Source: Tetragenococcus solitarius NBRC 100494 (GTDB lineage Bacteria > Bacillota > Bacilli > Lactobacillales > Enterococcaceae). Taken from it: a DNA stretch of 64,000 nt. Numbering within the stretch: position 1 is the stretch's first letter; every line of letters starts with the position of its first letter. A program made the position numbers and the translations under genes. The stretch spans positions 27,499-91,498 of the forward strand of contig NZ_BCPY01000005.1 of the NCBI RefSeq assembly GCF_001544195.1. Direction: 5' to 3'. The notes under the pieces were generated by a model. The model did not search any database. It was not told the origin of the DNA and was given only the letters and a program-made list of their open reading frames with translations. Positions 28,336 to 37,349 of the stretch are shown in pieces.

Positions 28336-29214
28336 CTAAAAAGTTTGCACAAATTTTTCTACTAACTTATTAGCAGAAGGAGATAATAAGATATTCTTCT
28401 TCCAAACTAACACACAATGAGTCGTTATTTCAGGAACAATGGGTAAAAATTTGACCTTTGAAGTGTCTTTATTAGCCATTGCCCCTTTAATCGTTAAAGC
28501 TGAACCTACGTGATTTTCCACTAATGAAAAAACATTAAAGATTAAATTATATGTTCCAACAATATTTAATTCTTTATTTTGCAAAGAATCCCAGGATTTA
28601 ATCATTTGCTGAATTTCTTCTCGAGGAGAACAAAGTAAAGGAATCCCAGATAATTCTTCTATTTGAATCTTCTCTTTACCTGCTAAATAAGATTGGCTAG
28701 AAACCATCAAGCCCCACTTTTCTTGTCTTGGTAAAACTAATTTATGATATTTCTGAGTTGAGATGGGTTCAAGCAAAATAGCCAGGTCTAACAGTCCTTT
28801 ATCTAACCTATCGACGATATCATCACTTGTGCCACTAAAAATAGAAAAAGTAACTTGCGGGTGTTCACCCACAAACTCCTCTAAGATTAACGCTAGCGTA
28901 TCAGAATTATCTGCCTCTACACAACCTATACTGATATGTCCGCTGAGCAATTCCTGTTTGCGATCATCAAATTCTTTTTCAGTTTTATCATTAAGATATA
29001 AAATATCCTCCGCTCTTTTTTTCAAAAACAAGCCGGATTCAGTTAAAAACATTTTACGATGGGTTCTTGTAAAAAGGTCCGTATCCAAGTCCTCTTCCAG
29101 ACCTTTGATTTGTCTACTTAATGTTGGCTGAGTAATATGTAATGTCTGCGCTGCTTTGGCGATACTTTGTTCTTCAGCAACAGCCAAAAAATATCTGAGT
29201 ACTCTTATTTCCAT
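28336..29214 (-). CDS. LysR family transcriptional regulator
   Basis: The 292-residue protein has a canonical LysR helix-turn-helix (VLRYFLAVAEEQSIAKAAQTL then ITQPTLSRQIKGLEEDL) and a type-2 periplasmic-binding-like effector domain with the GHISIGCVEADNSDTLALI segment. No target operon is adjacent on the opposite strand, so its regulon is not evident. The 318-bp upstream gap contains no gene that I can see; it ends in the nth terminator. Confidence 0.92.
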   Translation of the reverse strand: MEIRVLRYFLAVAEEQSIAKAAQTLHITQPTLSRQIKGLEEDLDTDLFTRTHRKMFLTESGLFLKKRAEDILYLNDKTEKEFDDRKQELLSGHISIGCVEADNSDTLALILEEFVGEHPQVTFSIFSGTSDDIVDRLDKGLLDLAILLEPISTQKYHKLVLPRQEKWGLMVSSQSYLAGKEKIQIEELSGIPLLCSPREEIQQMIKSWDSLQNKELNIVGTYNLIFNVFSLVENHVGSALTIKGAMANKDTSKVKFLPIVPEITTHCVLVWKKNILLSPSANKLVEKFVQTF

Positions 29215-29470
29215 TGGTTTTCCTCCAACTGTTCTTGTCTTCCAACCTATCCTATAAGTTTCTATTTAATTAAATAATGAAACAAGCAAAAAAATAACGC
29301 CACTAAAGTCGTTTCCTAGCAATCCACTCTGGGTTTTTACAGTCAAGCTTTGGTTCATTCATTTTCTTGTTTTAAGTTAAAAGAAACCTAGTGGATAGCC
29401 GGTCGATTTTTTTAAAGAAAATAATACTATTTTGTAATGACGATGAAAAAAGTTAACTTGTTAAAATAAA

Positions 29471-29504
29471 AAACTAAGGAGAAATGTCCGTTCCTTCTTA
29501 GTTT
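29471..29504 (-). terminator. Terminator after nth
   Basis: Arms AAACTAAG (29471-29478) and CTTAGTTT (29497-29504) with further partial pairing form a hairpin, followed on the minus strand by TTTTTTATTTT. Confidence 0.75.
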
Positions 29505-29532
29505 AACCTTATTATAAGTTTAGCATGAAATC

Positions 29533-30228
29533 TCAAGTATTTTCTTGTGCAGCCATTTTTTTTAAAGCACTCTTAGCGATTTCATTTTCTGGCAACTTTT
29601 CTTTTATACGCTCTAAACATTGCCTATGGTCATGTTTACGTGCAACACACTGATGACGACCAAATAGCAGTATCGAATGATGAGCTGGGTACCACATTTC
29701 TTCAGGAAGTTTATCCGACATCATTTGCTCTACTTTTTGGACAGAAGCATCTTGTGGAACAAAATGCAATTTCCTTGTCACGCGTTTAATATGAGTGTCT
29801 ACAGCAAAAGCGGGAATCTCAAAACCATTGGTCAAAACAACATTTGCCGTCTTTCTACCAACACCAGGTAAGGTAGTTAAATCTTCCCGGTTATCTGGAA
29901 CTTGCCCATCAAATTTTTCAAGTAACATCGCACTCATATTTTTTAAGTACTTTGATTTATTCTTATAAAGTCCAATACTTCGAATATTTTCTTCAATTTC
30001 CTCTAAAGAGGCGGATGCCATTGCTTCAGGTGTTGGAAATTTTTCAAATAATTTAGGAGTCACTTTGTTAACAGACACATCTGTTGTTTGCGCACTTAAA
30101 AGAACGGCACATAACAATTGAAAGTTTGTTTCGTGCTTTAAATCTGTTCCTAATTTTGGATAAAGCTTGTTAATTGCTTGAACGACTATTGTCGATTCTT
30201 GATCATTTAGTAAAACCTCTTTAGACAC
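29533..30228 (-). CDS. nth: Endonuclease III with degenerate iron-sulfur motif
   Basis: The 231-residue protein is a helix-hairpin-helix DNA glycosylase/AP lyase that removes oxidised pyrimidines. The LPGVGRKTANVVL motif holds the catalytic lysine, and FAVDTHIKRVTRKL the catalytic aspartate. At the C terminus, where the family normally has C-X6-C-X2-C-X5-C, this protein reads C-X6-H-X2-C-X5-E, so two of the four 4Fe-4S ligands are missing. It therefore probably lacks a standard cluster. The rest of the fold is intact. Confidence 0.92.
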   Translation of the reverse strand: MSKEVLLNDQESTIVVQAINKLYPKLGTDLKHETNFQLLCAVLLSAQTTDVSVNKVTPKLFEKFPTPEAMASASLEEIEENIRSIGLYKNKSKYLKNMSAMLLEKFDGQVPDNREDLTTLPGVGRKTANVVLTNGFEIPAFAVDTHIKRVTRKLHFVPQDASVQKVEQMMSDKLPEEMWYPAHHSILLFGRHQCVARKHDHRQCLERIKEKLPENEIAKSALKKMAAQENT

Positions 30229-30340
30229 GTGATCCTTCCCTTCCGTTTTTTTATAACTAAATCCTAGTCTTTTTTCATAAATACGTCAAATTTTTGCCAA
30301 TACACTATTGATAAGAGATACGTTTAACCTAAACAAAATA

Positions 30341-30388
30341 AAGCTATTCCACCAAGATAATTTTTGTACTTTCTTGATAGAATAGCTT
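30341..30388 (-). terminator. Terminator after copA
   Basis: A 9-bp stem (30341-30349 with 30380-30388) is followed on the minus strand by TATTTTGTTT, 16 bp after the copA stop codon. Confidence 0.65.
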
Positions 30389-30403
30389 CATCAAACTTTT
30401 CAG

Positions 30404-32923
30404 TTAAGCGACTGCTTTTTTCACTTCACTTGTTTGTGTCTTTGTTTCTTTCATTTTAACTGGTTTAAATCCTTTCAAACGTAACGCATTTAACAGTACA
30501 GAAACCGAACTCAAACTCATCGCAGCACCGGCAAACATCGGATTGAGTAGTGGACCGCCAAATAGATGTAAGATTCCCATCGCAATTGGAATGCCAATCG
30601 TATTATAAGCAAAGGCCCAGAATAGATTTTGTTTAATATTTTTAATCGTAGCTCGACTTAATTCAACCGCTGTGGGTACATCCATCAAGTCGCTACGCAT
30701 CAATACAACATCGGCTGATTCGATTGCTACATCAGTACCCGAACCAATGGCCACTCCTACGTTGGCTTGGGCTAAGGCTGGTGCATCGTTGATACCATCA
30801 CCAACCATGGCTACCTGCAAGCCTTCATTTTGTAATTTTTGCACTTCATTGGCTTTATCTTCTGGTAAGACCTCACTAAAGACGCGGTCAATGCCCACCT
30901 GTTTGGCAATAGCTTGGGCTGTTTTGGCATTATCTCCTGTAATCATAGCTACTTGCAAGCCCATACTGTGTAATTTATCAATGGCGGCAATACTATTTTC
31001 TTTGACCGTATCTGCAACAGCGATAATCCCAATTAAACGATGGTCTGCGGCCATAAACATCGGCGTTTTTCCTTCATTGGCTAAACGATCAGAAACTTCT
31101 TGAGCATCTAACATCGCAATGTTATTTTCTATGATTAACTTCTTGTTACCTAATAAAATCGTTTTTTCATCTACGATTACTTGGATTCCTTGGCCGGGAA
31201 TCGATTGAAAATCATTTACGGTTTGCAAAGCTAAATCGCGATTTTTAGCACTTTCCACAATTGCTTCACCCAATGGGTGTTCAGAGCCTGTTTCAGCGGC
31301 AGCCGCAAGTGCAAGGACAGTATCTTTTTCATACCCGCCATAATTAACAATGTCAGTCACAACTGGTTTGCCTTCGGTAATTGTTCCGGTTTTATCAAAG
31401 ACAATGGTTTGCACTTTTTGCATTTCTTCCAAGGCGTCGCCGCTTTTAATCAACACGCCATTTTCAGCACCCTTTCCGGTCCCTACCATAATGGCAGTCG
31501 GTGTTGCCAAACCTAGCGCACAAGGACAAGCAATCACTAAGACTGAGATGGTGATAGTTAAAGCAAAGACCCAAGATTCTTGACCTAAGAAGAACCAAGC
31601 AAGTCCAGAAAGAACAGCCAAACCAATGACAATTGGAACAAAAACGCCGGAAACTTTATCAGCTAATTTGGCAATCGGTGCTTTTGATCCTTGGGCATCT
31701 TCCACTAGTTTGATAATTTGCGATAAGGTCGTATCTTTGCCGACTTTTGTGGCTTTAAAACGGAAAGAGCCATTTTTGTTGATACTTGCGCCAACGACAT
31801 TGTCGCCGGTTTTCTTTTCAATTGGAATACTTTCTCCGGTAATCATCGATTCATCCACCGCAGAGCTTCCTTCAACTAATACACCATCGACTGGAATTTT
31901 GTCTCCGGGACGCACCACCACGATATCGTCTGTGGTGACTTCATCAATCGAAATTTCGACCTCTTCATTATTACGGATAACACGTGCAGTTTTAGGCGCT
32001 AACCCCATTAGTTTTTTAATCGCATCAGAAGTTTTTCCTTTGGAAACAGCTTCTAAGTATTTACCTAACGTAATTAAGGTCAAAATAACCGCTGCGGATT
32101 CAAAGTATAGATCTGGATGGCCATGATGAACTTCAACACGACCCATGGCCAAAAGAGCAGTCATAACGATTCCTTGTAAAAGGGCAGCTGTTGTCCCAAT
32201 CGCAATTAAAGAGTCCATATTCGGATGTCCTTTAAAAAGCGATTTGAAACCGACCGTATAAAAAGAACGGCCTAAATAAATGACAGGCAAAGTTAGTGCT
32301 AATTGGGTAGCTGCAAAGGCGATCATATGCTGCATCGGGTCAAGAAACTCTGGCAGCGGCAGTCCGCCAAATGGAAGCATGGGACCCATTGCAATATATA
32401 GAAGCGGCAAAGTAAAAATGGCTGACCAAATAAAGCGAATCCAGAGATTTTTCATTTGTTTTTGTTTCTTATCATTATCATCAGCAGCATCATTTGTTGG
32501 AGCTTCAACGGTTGCTTTATAACCTGCATCTTGGACCGCTTGAATAATATTCCCGGTCGTTACTGCATCCTCATCATAGCTGACATTCATTTTTTCTGTC
32601 GCTAAATTCACTGTAACTTCTTGGACACCGTCTACTTTTCCTACACTCTTTTCAATGGCTTGCACACAAGAAGCACAGGTCATCCCTTCAATTGCAAAGG
32701 TCTGTGTAGCGATATTTTTGAGTGCTTTATAACCTGCGCTCTCCACTGCACTTTCGATGTCATCCCCAGCAACAGTTGATGAATCATAGGAAACTTCCAT
32801 CTTTTCTGTGGCTAAATTCACTGAAACATCATCCACACCAGCTAATTTTCCCACACTTTTTTCGACGGCTTGCACACAGGAGGCACAAGTCATCCCTTCG
32901 ATGTTATAGGTATCTTTTATCAA
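30404..32923 (-). CDS. copA: Copper-translocating P1B-type ATPase with two HMA domains
   Basis: The protein of about 839 residues pumps Cu+ across the membrane. Two heavy-metal-binding domains with GMTCASC lie at about residues 10-16 and 80-86. The membrane CPC ion-binding motif ([11 protein letters not shown]), phosphorylation motif DKTGT, actuator TGES ([11 protein letters not shown]), SEHPLGEAI in the nucleotide domain, and [10 protein letters not shown] are all present. The C-terminal helix has YNTIGIPIA and [15 protein letters not shown], matching CopA-type Cu+ exporters. The start is TTG at 32923, after AGGAGG; an in-frame ATG 18 codons upstream lacks a ribosome binding site. It follows copZ closely. 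Confidence 0.94.
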   Translation of the reverse strand: MIKDTYNIEGMTCASCVQAVEKSVGKLAGVDDVSVNLATEKMEVSYDSSTVAGDDIESAVESAGYKALKNIATQTFAIEGMTCASCVQAIEKSVGKVDGVQEVTVNLATEKMNVSYDEDAVTTGNIIQAVQDAGYKATVEAPTNDAADDNDKKQKQMKNLWIRFIWSAIFTLPLLYIAMGPMLPFGGLPLPEFLDPMQHMIAFAATQLALTLPVIYLGRSFYTVGFKSLFKGHPNMDSLIAIGTTAALLQGIVMTALLAMGRVEVHHGHPDLYFESAAVILTLITLGKYLEAVSKGKTSDAIKKLMGLAPKTARVIRNNEEVEISIDEVTTDDIVVVRPGDKIPVDGVLVEGSSAVDESMITGESIPIEKKTGDNVVGASINKNGSFRFKATKVGKDTTLSQIIKLVEDAQGSKAPIAKLADKVSGVFVPIVIGLAVLSGLAWFFLGQESWVFALTITISVLVIACPCALGLATPTAIMVGTGKGAENGVLIKSGDALEEMQKVQTIVFDKTGTITEGKPVVTDIVNYGGYEKDTVLALAAAAETGSEHPLGEAIVESAKNRDLALQTVNDFQSIPGQGIQVIVDEKTILLGNKKLIIENNIAMLDAQEVSDRLANEGKTPMFMAADHRLIGIIAVADTVKENSIAAIDKLHSMGLQVAMITGDNAKTAQAIAKQVGIDRVFSEVLPEDKANEVQKLQNEGLQVAMVGDGINDAPALAQANVGVAIGSGTDVAIESADVVLMRSDLMDVPTAVELSRATIKNIKQNLFWAFAYNTIGIPIAMGILHLFGGPLLNPMFAGAAMSLSSVSVLLNALRLKGFKPVKMKETKTQTSEVKKAVA

Positions 32924-32988
32924 ATTGCCTCTCCTCCTAAAAAATACACGATTGAAGGAGAAAAAATCATCCTTCATTATTCACTGTT

Positions 32989-33201
32989 TTACGCTTGTTC
33001 TGCAGTATAACCTGCTTTGCTCACTGCATTTACAATTGCTGTATTCTCAACCACATCTGGATCAAATATAACAGATAAATGTTTATCTTCCACATTAGCC
33101 TTAGCCTCTTGAACACCAGTTAATTTATTAACCTCAGTTTCAATTTTTGCTTTGCAATGTGCACAAGACATATCAGGTACTAAGTAAATATTTGTATTCA
33201 T
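32989..33201 (-). CDS. copZ: Copper chaperone CopZ
   Basis: This 70-residue protein is a single heavy-metal-associated domain with the metal-binding motif MSCAHC at about residues 10-15 (the more common form is MTCxHC). It hands Cu+ to CopA and in related bacteria to the repressor CopY. The start is ATG at 33201 with GGAGG upstream. It forms a copZ-copA operon; the cop boxes upstream mark copper control, although no copY is in the window. Confidence 0.92.
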   Translation of the reverse strand: MNTNIYLVPDMSCAHCKAKIETEVNKLTGVQEAKANVEDKHLSVIFDPDVVENTAIVNAVSKAGYTAEQA

Positions 33202-33333
33202 AAAAGATTCCTCCAAAAATTTTTAATTTTAAACGAGCCTACCTCATATTCCACTGTAGCTACATAGGTTAGTAAAACTATTCACTCCGTCTATTATGAT
33301 AGATAACTCATTTCTTAATTTCTAATTTTTTGT

Positions 33334-33343
33334 TTACATGTGT
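33334..33343 (-). promoter_or_regulatory. cop box 1 (CopY operator)
   Basis: TACATGTGTA matches the TACAnnTGTA consensus of CopY-type copper repressors exactly. It lies about 130 bp upstream of copZ, downstream of the likely promoter. Confidence 0.75.
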
Positions 33344-33378
33344 AATCAACTAACTATCTATAACCTACACTTTACGTT

Positions 33379-33390
33379 TACAATTGTCAA
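33379..33390 (-). promoter_or_regulatory. cop box 2 overlapping the copZ -35
   Basis: TACAATTGTC (33379-33388) matches the cop box at nine of ten positions and overlaps a minus-strand TTGACA (33385-33390) that is probably the -35 of the copZA promoter. Two cop boxes 45 bp apart are the usual arrangement in enterococcal cop operons. Confidence 0.6.
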
Positions 33391-33557
33391 TACTAAAATA
33401 AAATATTTTTGTTCTATTTACAATATAGTTATTAAAAAAACAGTAATTTCACTGCCACTTAAAGGCTTTATGAAATTACTGCTTTAGATTATAAGTTTAT
33501 ATTGCGACTATTAAAGAATTCATTTTACTAATATCCAAATACATGAAAGCATAATTT

Positions 33558-33737
33558 TTATTGCGCTTGTGTCATCGAGATAACTGCTATTTCGTTCATC
33601 CCAACATTCTGTATTTCTGAAATGATAAATAATACAGCTCTTGCAACTGTGTCCGGTGTAACACCAACCTTATGGCTTCTTGAATGCTTTCTTTTATCTA
33701 GGATTTTGAAAAGAAACGAAGTCTCAGATACATATCC
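33558..33737 (-). pseudogene. C-terminal relic of a short-chain dehydrogenase
   Basis: On the minus strand an open stretch of about 60 codons ends with VTPDTVARAVLFIIS and MNEIAVISMTQAQ before a stop, matching the C-terminal end of short-chain dehydrogenases/reductases (the PEDVARAVLF and NEI region). Upstream the frame is closed by several stops and no start or Rossmann segment remains. It is a fragment of a lost gene of the neighbouring redox cluster. The remainder of 33217-33786 holds the cop control region and nothing else I can name. Confidence 0.6.
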
Positions 33738-33786
33738 TTAACCTTATTTTTACTAGGTCTTGCTGGTAAAATAATTTTCTACAAAA

Positions 33787-34107
33787 TTATTCATCTTCAT
33801 CAAAAATTTCTTTAGCCAAATTAAATGCCGACCACGCTTTAGGCCATCCCGTATAAAATGCTAAATGAGTAATGACTTCAACAATTTCTTCTTTGGTCAC
33901 GCCATTTTGTTTGGCCATATTTAAATGTGCTTCTAACTGCGGGACACCTTGCGTTAATAAACTTGCCACAGTAATTAAGCTACGATCCCGTGGTGACAAC
34001 TGTTTTTCTCTATCCCACACTTCACCAAATAGAACATCATCATTTAATGCTGCAAATTGTGGGGCAAAATCACCTAGGCTGTCGCGTCCTGCTGTTTGTT
34101 TTGCCAT
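33787..34107 (-). CDS. Carboxymuconolactone decarboxylase family protein
   Basis: This 106-residue all-helical protein has the CMD fold pattern: LSPRDRSLITVASLLTQG and an HLNMAKQNGVTKEEIVEVITHLAFYTGWPKAWSA region with the conserved histidine. It lacks the CxxC of AhpD, so a peroxidase-reductase role is unlikely. In Lactobacillales such genes cluster with cupin, flavodoxin and short-chain dehydrogenase genes, as here, where the last two survive only as relics. The exact reaction is unknown. Confidence 0.85.
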   Translation of the reverse strand: MAKQTAGRDSLGDFAPQFAALNDDVLFGEVWDREKQLSPRDRSLITVASLLTQGVPQLEAHLNMAKQNGVTKEEIVEVITHLAFYTGWPKAWSAFNLAKEIFDEDE

Positions 34108-34124
34108 AATAAATCTCTCCTTAT

Positions 34125-34538
34125 TTATTTTCCTAATTGGTCATAAATATCCTCGCTAACTGGTTCTAGCCATTCTGGCGTTCCTGCTGTAATCGCAATA
34201 TGTTCAAACCAGCTATCTTTGGTTGCGCCATGCCAATGTTTGATTCCATCATGAGTCACCACAACATCACCAGCTTGTAAGAATTGAGCTTTCTCACCAT
34301 CTTCTTGATACCAGCCTTCACCGCCTGTGACAAGTAAAATTTGGTAACCGTCATGGTGAATATGCCAGTTATTACGACAACCTGGTTCAAAAGTAACATT
34401 TCCCACGCCTACATTTACATCTGGATCAGCTACTAGTGTATTCATATAACTTTGCCCGATAAAATATTGAGCAAATGCATCATTTTTTTCTCCGCTTGAA
34501 AAGATAATCCCATCTTTTACTTCTTCATTTTTTACCAT
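34125..34538 (-). CDS. Cupin domain protein
   Basis: The 137-residue protein has both cupin motifs: NNWHIHHDGYQILLVTGGEGWYQEDG (two His and a later Glu) and GDVVVTHDGIKHWHGA. The DWFEHIAI-like end is typical of the cupins that accompany carboxymuconolactone-decarboxylase-like genes. The start is ATG at 34538, preceded by GGAGGG. It overlaps the end of the flavodoxin relic and is 17 bp before the CMD gene, so the two are co-transcribed. A metal-dependent isomerase or dioxygenase-like role is possible. Confidence 0.85.
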   Translation of the reverse strand: MVKNEEVKDGIIFSSGEKNDAFAQYFIGQSYMNTLVADPDVNVGVGNVTFEPGCRNNWHIHHDGYQILLVTGGEGWYQEDGEKAQFLQAGDVVVTHDGIKHWHGATKDSWFEHIAITAGTPEWLEPVSEDIYDQLGK

Positions 34539-34910
34539 TTGGTTTTCCCTCCATGTTTCCATATTGAATAAGCCAATGATTAATAGCTTCATCTGTTTTA
34601 TAGACTTTAGAGTTGTGTACAGCTAAAGCAACCATGATTTTTTTCCGTCACATCATAAGTTCCAAAAAATGGATGACGACCTCGGCATCCCCCATGCCAA
34701 TTAAGAAAACCGAAAAAAAGCACAGGTTCTTTTTTCTATCTCTTGAAAAAGAGTATTAAATGTCGGTCTATTTTGCATCTCATGCTCTTTCTCAACCATC
34801 TCTAAGTAACGTCTAGGATATTTTTTATCTGGAGATAATTCAACAATTTTCTCATGCACCAAATTCTCATGTTTTCTAGAAAAATAGACCATTTTAGACA
34901 ATCTCTTCAC
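34525..34910 (-). pseudogene. Decayed flavodoxin gene
   Basis: Three pieces of a flavodoxin can be read in order on the minus strand: an N-terminal MVYFSR loop region followed by KKYPRRYLEMVEKEHEMQN (34701-34910), a middle piece with GTYDVTEK, and a C-terminal IMVALAVHNSKVYKTDEAIN with HWLIQYG in another frame, ending at 34525. The shift occurs near an A-rich run at about 34640, and internal segments are missing. The gene is therefore inactive. A TTG start with GAGGTGAAG remains at its 5' end. Confidence 0.65.
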
Positions 34911-34914
34911 CTCA

Positions 34915-34962
34915 AAAAAGCTGTAACTGACTTATTCTATAAGTTCATGTTACAGCTTTTTA
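34915..34962. terminator. Hairpin upstream of the flavodoxin relic
   Basis: Arms 34915-34927 and 34949-34961 form a 13-bp stem with A and T runs on both sides. The stretch 34963-35250 behind it carries no gene that I can recognise; a short palindrome (AGCTGAT/ATCAGCT) lies near 35056-35070. Confidence 0.65.
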
Positions 34963-35250
34963 TTAGATATAACCATTACTTTTTATGCAAGGGGCCATGC
35001 TTTGAAGGCTTGTAAAAGTTTTTATCTCCATTTATTAACTAAAATAATAATGGACAGCTGATTATCAGCTTAAAATGATCAATAAGCTGTTGCAGTATTA
35101 CTATCTGCCATTGGAGACTTAATTCTCAGTGCTAATCTTATATAACTTTCTACGAATAAAAAAAGATTAAAGATTAGATGGAGCTGAAATATTCAGTTTT
35201 TCCGAAATCATTGTCATAAGAAAGACACAATAGAAGATATGTATCATCGA

Positions 35251-35706
35251 CTAACTTTTATCAACCAATAAATCAGCTACAGTTGGCTGGATTAACGCAA
35301 TTAAATCATTGATCGCAATAATTACACTCTTATCTAACTCGCCTGCTGAAACGACAACCTTTTGATAATTATTTATTTTCTGATCAAAAAACATGGGGTA
35401 TTCTGGATGATGAAGATAAATACCAATAGGCGTATTGGCACCGTGCGGATAGCCGGTGGTTTTCATCACATAGTCCATAGGGGGCAAACCGACTTTTCGA
35501 TTTTTGGATATGGAAGCAGCTTTTTTATAATCAAGCCGAGAGTTTAAAGGCACTAAAGCAATCGTTGGACCGGTTTTGTTTCCTTTAAGTACTAATGTCT
35601 TAAAAATCGGCGTTTCCTCTGTATCAATTTTTTCCGAAGAAAATTTATAAGACTGATAATTGATGTTTTCTTCATCTAAAAATTGTTCAACTTCATTTTT
35701 AGGCAT
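35251..35706 (-). CDS. YbaK/EbsC-type aminoacyl-tRNA deacylase
   Basis: The 151-residue protein has the single-domain YbaK/ProX fold: a FKTLVLKGNK segment with the conserved lysine, IALVPLNSRLDYKKAA, and the VMKTTGYPHGANTPIGI motif that lines the active site. These proteins hydrolyse mischarged Cys-tRNA(Pro) or related species. The start is ATG at 35706. It is monocistronic. Confidence 0.88.
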   Translation of the reverse strand: MPKNEVEQFLDEENINYQSYKFSSEKIDTEETPIFKTLVLKGNKTGPTIALVPLNSRLDYKKAASISKNRKVGLPPMDYVMKTTGYPHGANTPIGIYLHHPEYPMFFDQKINNYQKVVVSAGELDKSVIIAINDLIALIQPTVADLLVDKS

Positions 35707-36401
35707 ACGATCTTCCTTCTCTCATAAAAATAAATATAAAGCAATATAAATCCATCTATATTTAAACTAACACATGAGCAAATAATCACATAATATTTGA
35801 TTTTCAAGGTTAAATTGAACTTTTTAATGGGAAAAAGTACTAATTAAAACTGCTATCTATCTCCTTCTTTTTTAACTTATTATTATAAAACGTTATACTG
35901 TAGTCAAAGTTCTGAAGTATCTTACATACTTCCTGTGCGTAAACAATAACCGAAAAATATTTTGAGAAGAGATAGAAAAGAAATTACAAGATATTATGAA
36001 AATATCAGAAATAGACATGAAAGTCGTTGTAAACTCAATTACTAATAAAAGTAATCAACTACACACTTACTATAGTACTATAAGTGTGACGAATAAAAAT
36101 GATGTTTTTTTACGACCATTCTTAAAAAATAAGTTCTACAAATAAATTGAAAACAATCTAAAATTGTTATTGTCAGATTTTAGAAAAAGACTACTTAATT
36201 CAAGTAATAAAAATTGAAAGCACAATACAAAAATTAGGAAAAGGTAAACTCTAAGAAGTGTTAACCAATAATATGTACAACAAACAAACCTGTCCAAACA
36301 AAGCTGATTACCAAAATGTGTGAGTTTTGGAGAAGACAACTCACATTTCAGTTGAAGAAGCTGAGTTGCCTATTTAATCCTCTAATTTCTATTGCCCAAC
36401 A
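35707..36401. other. Gene-poor 0.7-kb spacer
   Basis: I see no convincing gene in this stretch. A 49-codon frame at 35996-36145 (plus strand) has no good ribosome binding site. A palindrome with 8-bp arms (CACACTTA and TAAGTGTG, 36062-36089) lies inside that frame. A hairpin with 8-bp arms (TGTGAGTT and AACTCACA, near 36318-36345) follows the nucleoside hydrolase gene on the minus strand and might end its transcript. Confidence 0.5.
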
Positions 36402-37349
36402 CTATAAGCTGTTCTTTTCAAAATACAAATCTAATTTTTCTAACGAGTGGACAAGCAGCCCGACAAATTTGTTTCTATTTACTTCTTTTAAAACGAAGGT
36501 ATTTTCAGGAACTTTTGAATTTTTTCTTTTATCGATAAATGTCAAACCTCTAGCAGTACCGCTATCAGTAACTACTTCTACATGATGATACTCACCTTCG
36601 AAAATAGTAGGATTCAAGACATAGGCCACTGCGCATAAATCATGAATTGGGCTATTCAAAAAACCAAATTGACGTCCTGACTGATTATAAAAATTTAATA
36701 ATTCATATGCTAAGTGAGAAGCTTTCCCTTTTCCTTCTAAATTTTGTATTTCCTGAACCGTGATTTCTGCATTTTCTGTCACATCTAATCCAGCCATGAC
36801 AACAGATACACCTGATTGAAATATTATTTGGGCAGCTTCAGGATCCACGTATATATTAAATTCGGCTAAAGGTGTCACATTTCCATGAGAAATGCCACCT
36901 CCCATGATACTAATATATTCTATTTTTTCTTTCACATCGGGAAAAACTTCTAGTAACAATGCAATATTGGTCAGCGGCCCTAAACCTACGATTATAACCT
37001 TATCTTCAACTGAAGTAATCGTTTGATAGATATATTGGAGAAAGTTTTCTGATACTAATGGATAATGATTCTCCTTAAAAAAAGAGCCATCCATCCCAGT
37101 ATTACCGTGAGCTTCCGGCGCGGTATGCAATGATTTTATTAAAGGTCCTTCTTTTCCTTTTACTAGAGGAATTTCCGAGTTAACAAATGAGAGGATATTT
37201 TGCGCATTTTTTGTCACTTTTTCTAGAGTTTGATTTCCTCCAATTGTTGAAATTCCCAGAATATTCGCTTGTTCAAAATGTGCAATCGTAGTTAACAAGG
37301 CCATAGCATCATCATGGCCGGGATCACAATCAATCCATAATTGTTTCAT
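36402..37349 (-). CDS. Inosine-uridine preferring nucleoside hydrolase
   Basis: The 315-residue protein has the Ca-binding nucleoside hydrolase signature DCDPGHDDAMAL at residues 6-17, the ISIMGGG segment, EFNIYVDPEAA, and a C-terminal SPIHDLCAVAY with the metal-binding Asp. It cleaves the N-glycosidic bond of a ribonucleoside. The start is ATG at 37349 after GGAGG, overlapping the upstream ATPase gene by 20 bp. Its coupling to an ECF transporter suggests that the imported ligand is a nucleoside, for example queuosine, as in the QueK hydrolases; this is inference. Confidence 0.88.
   Translation of the reverse strand: MKQLWIDCDPGHDDAMALLTTIAHFEQANILGISTIGGNQTLEKVTKNAQNILSFVNSEIPLVKGKEGPLIKSLHTAPEAHGNTGMDGSFFKENHYPLVSENFLQYIYQTITSVEDKVIIVGLGPLTNIALLLEVFPDVKEKIEYISIMGGGISHGNVTPLAEFNIYVDPEAAQIIFQSGVSVVMAGLDVTENAEITVQEIQNLEGKGKASHLAYELLNFYNQSGRQFGFLNSPIHDLCAVAYVLNPTIFEGEYHHVEVVTDSGTARGLTFIDKRKNSKVPENTFVLKEVNRNKFVGLLVHSLEKLDLYFEKNSL

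Noticed and set aside
35996..36145. A 49-codon open frame on the plus strand
   Set aside because: It has no convincing ribosome binding site, overlaps a palindrome (36062-36089), and shows no recognisable motif; it is too short to call.
36316..36585. Plus-strand ORF of 89 codons across the end of the nucleoside hydrolase gene
   Set aside because: It is antisense to the well-supported hydrolase for most of its length and has no family signature.
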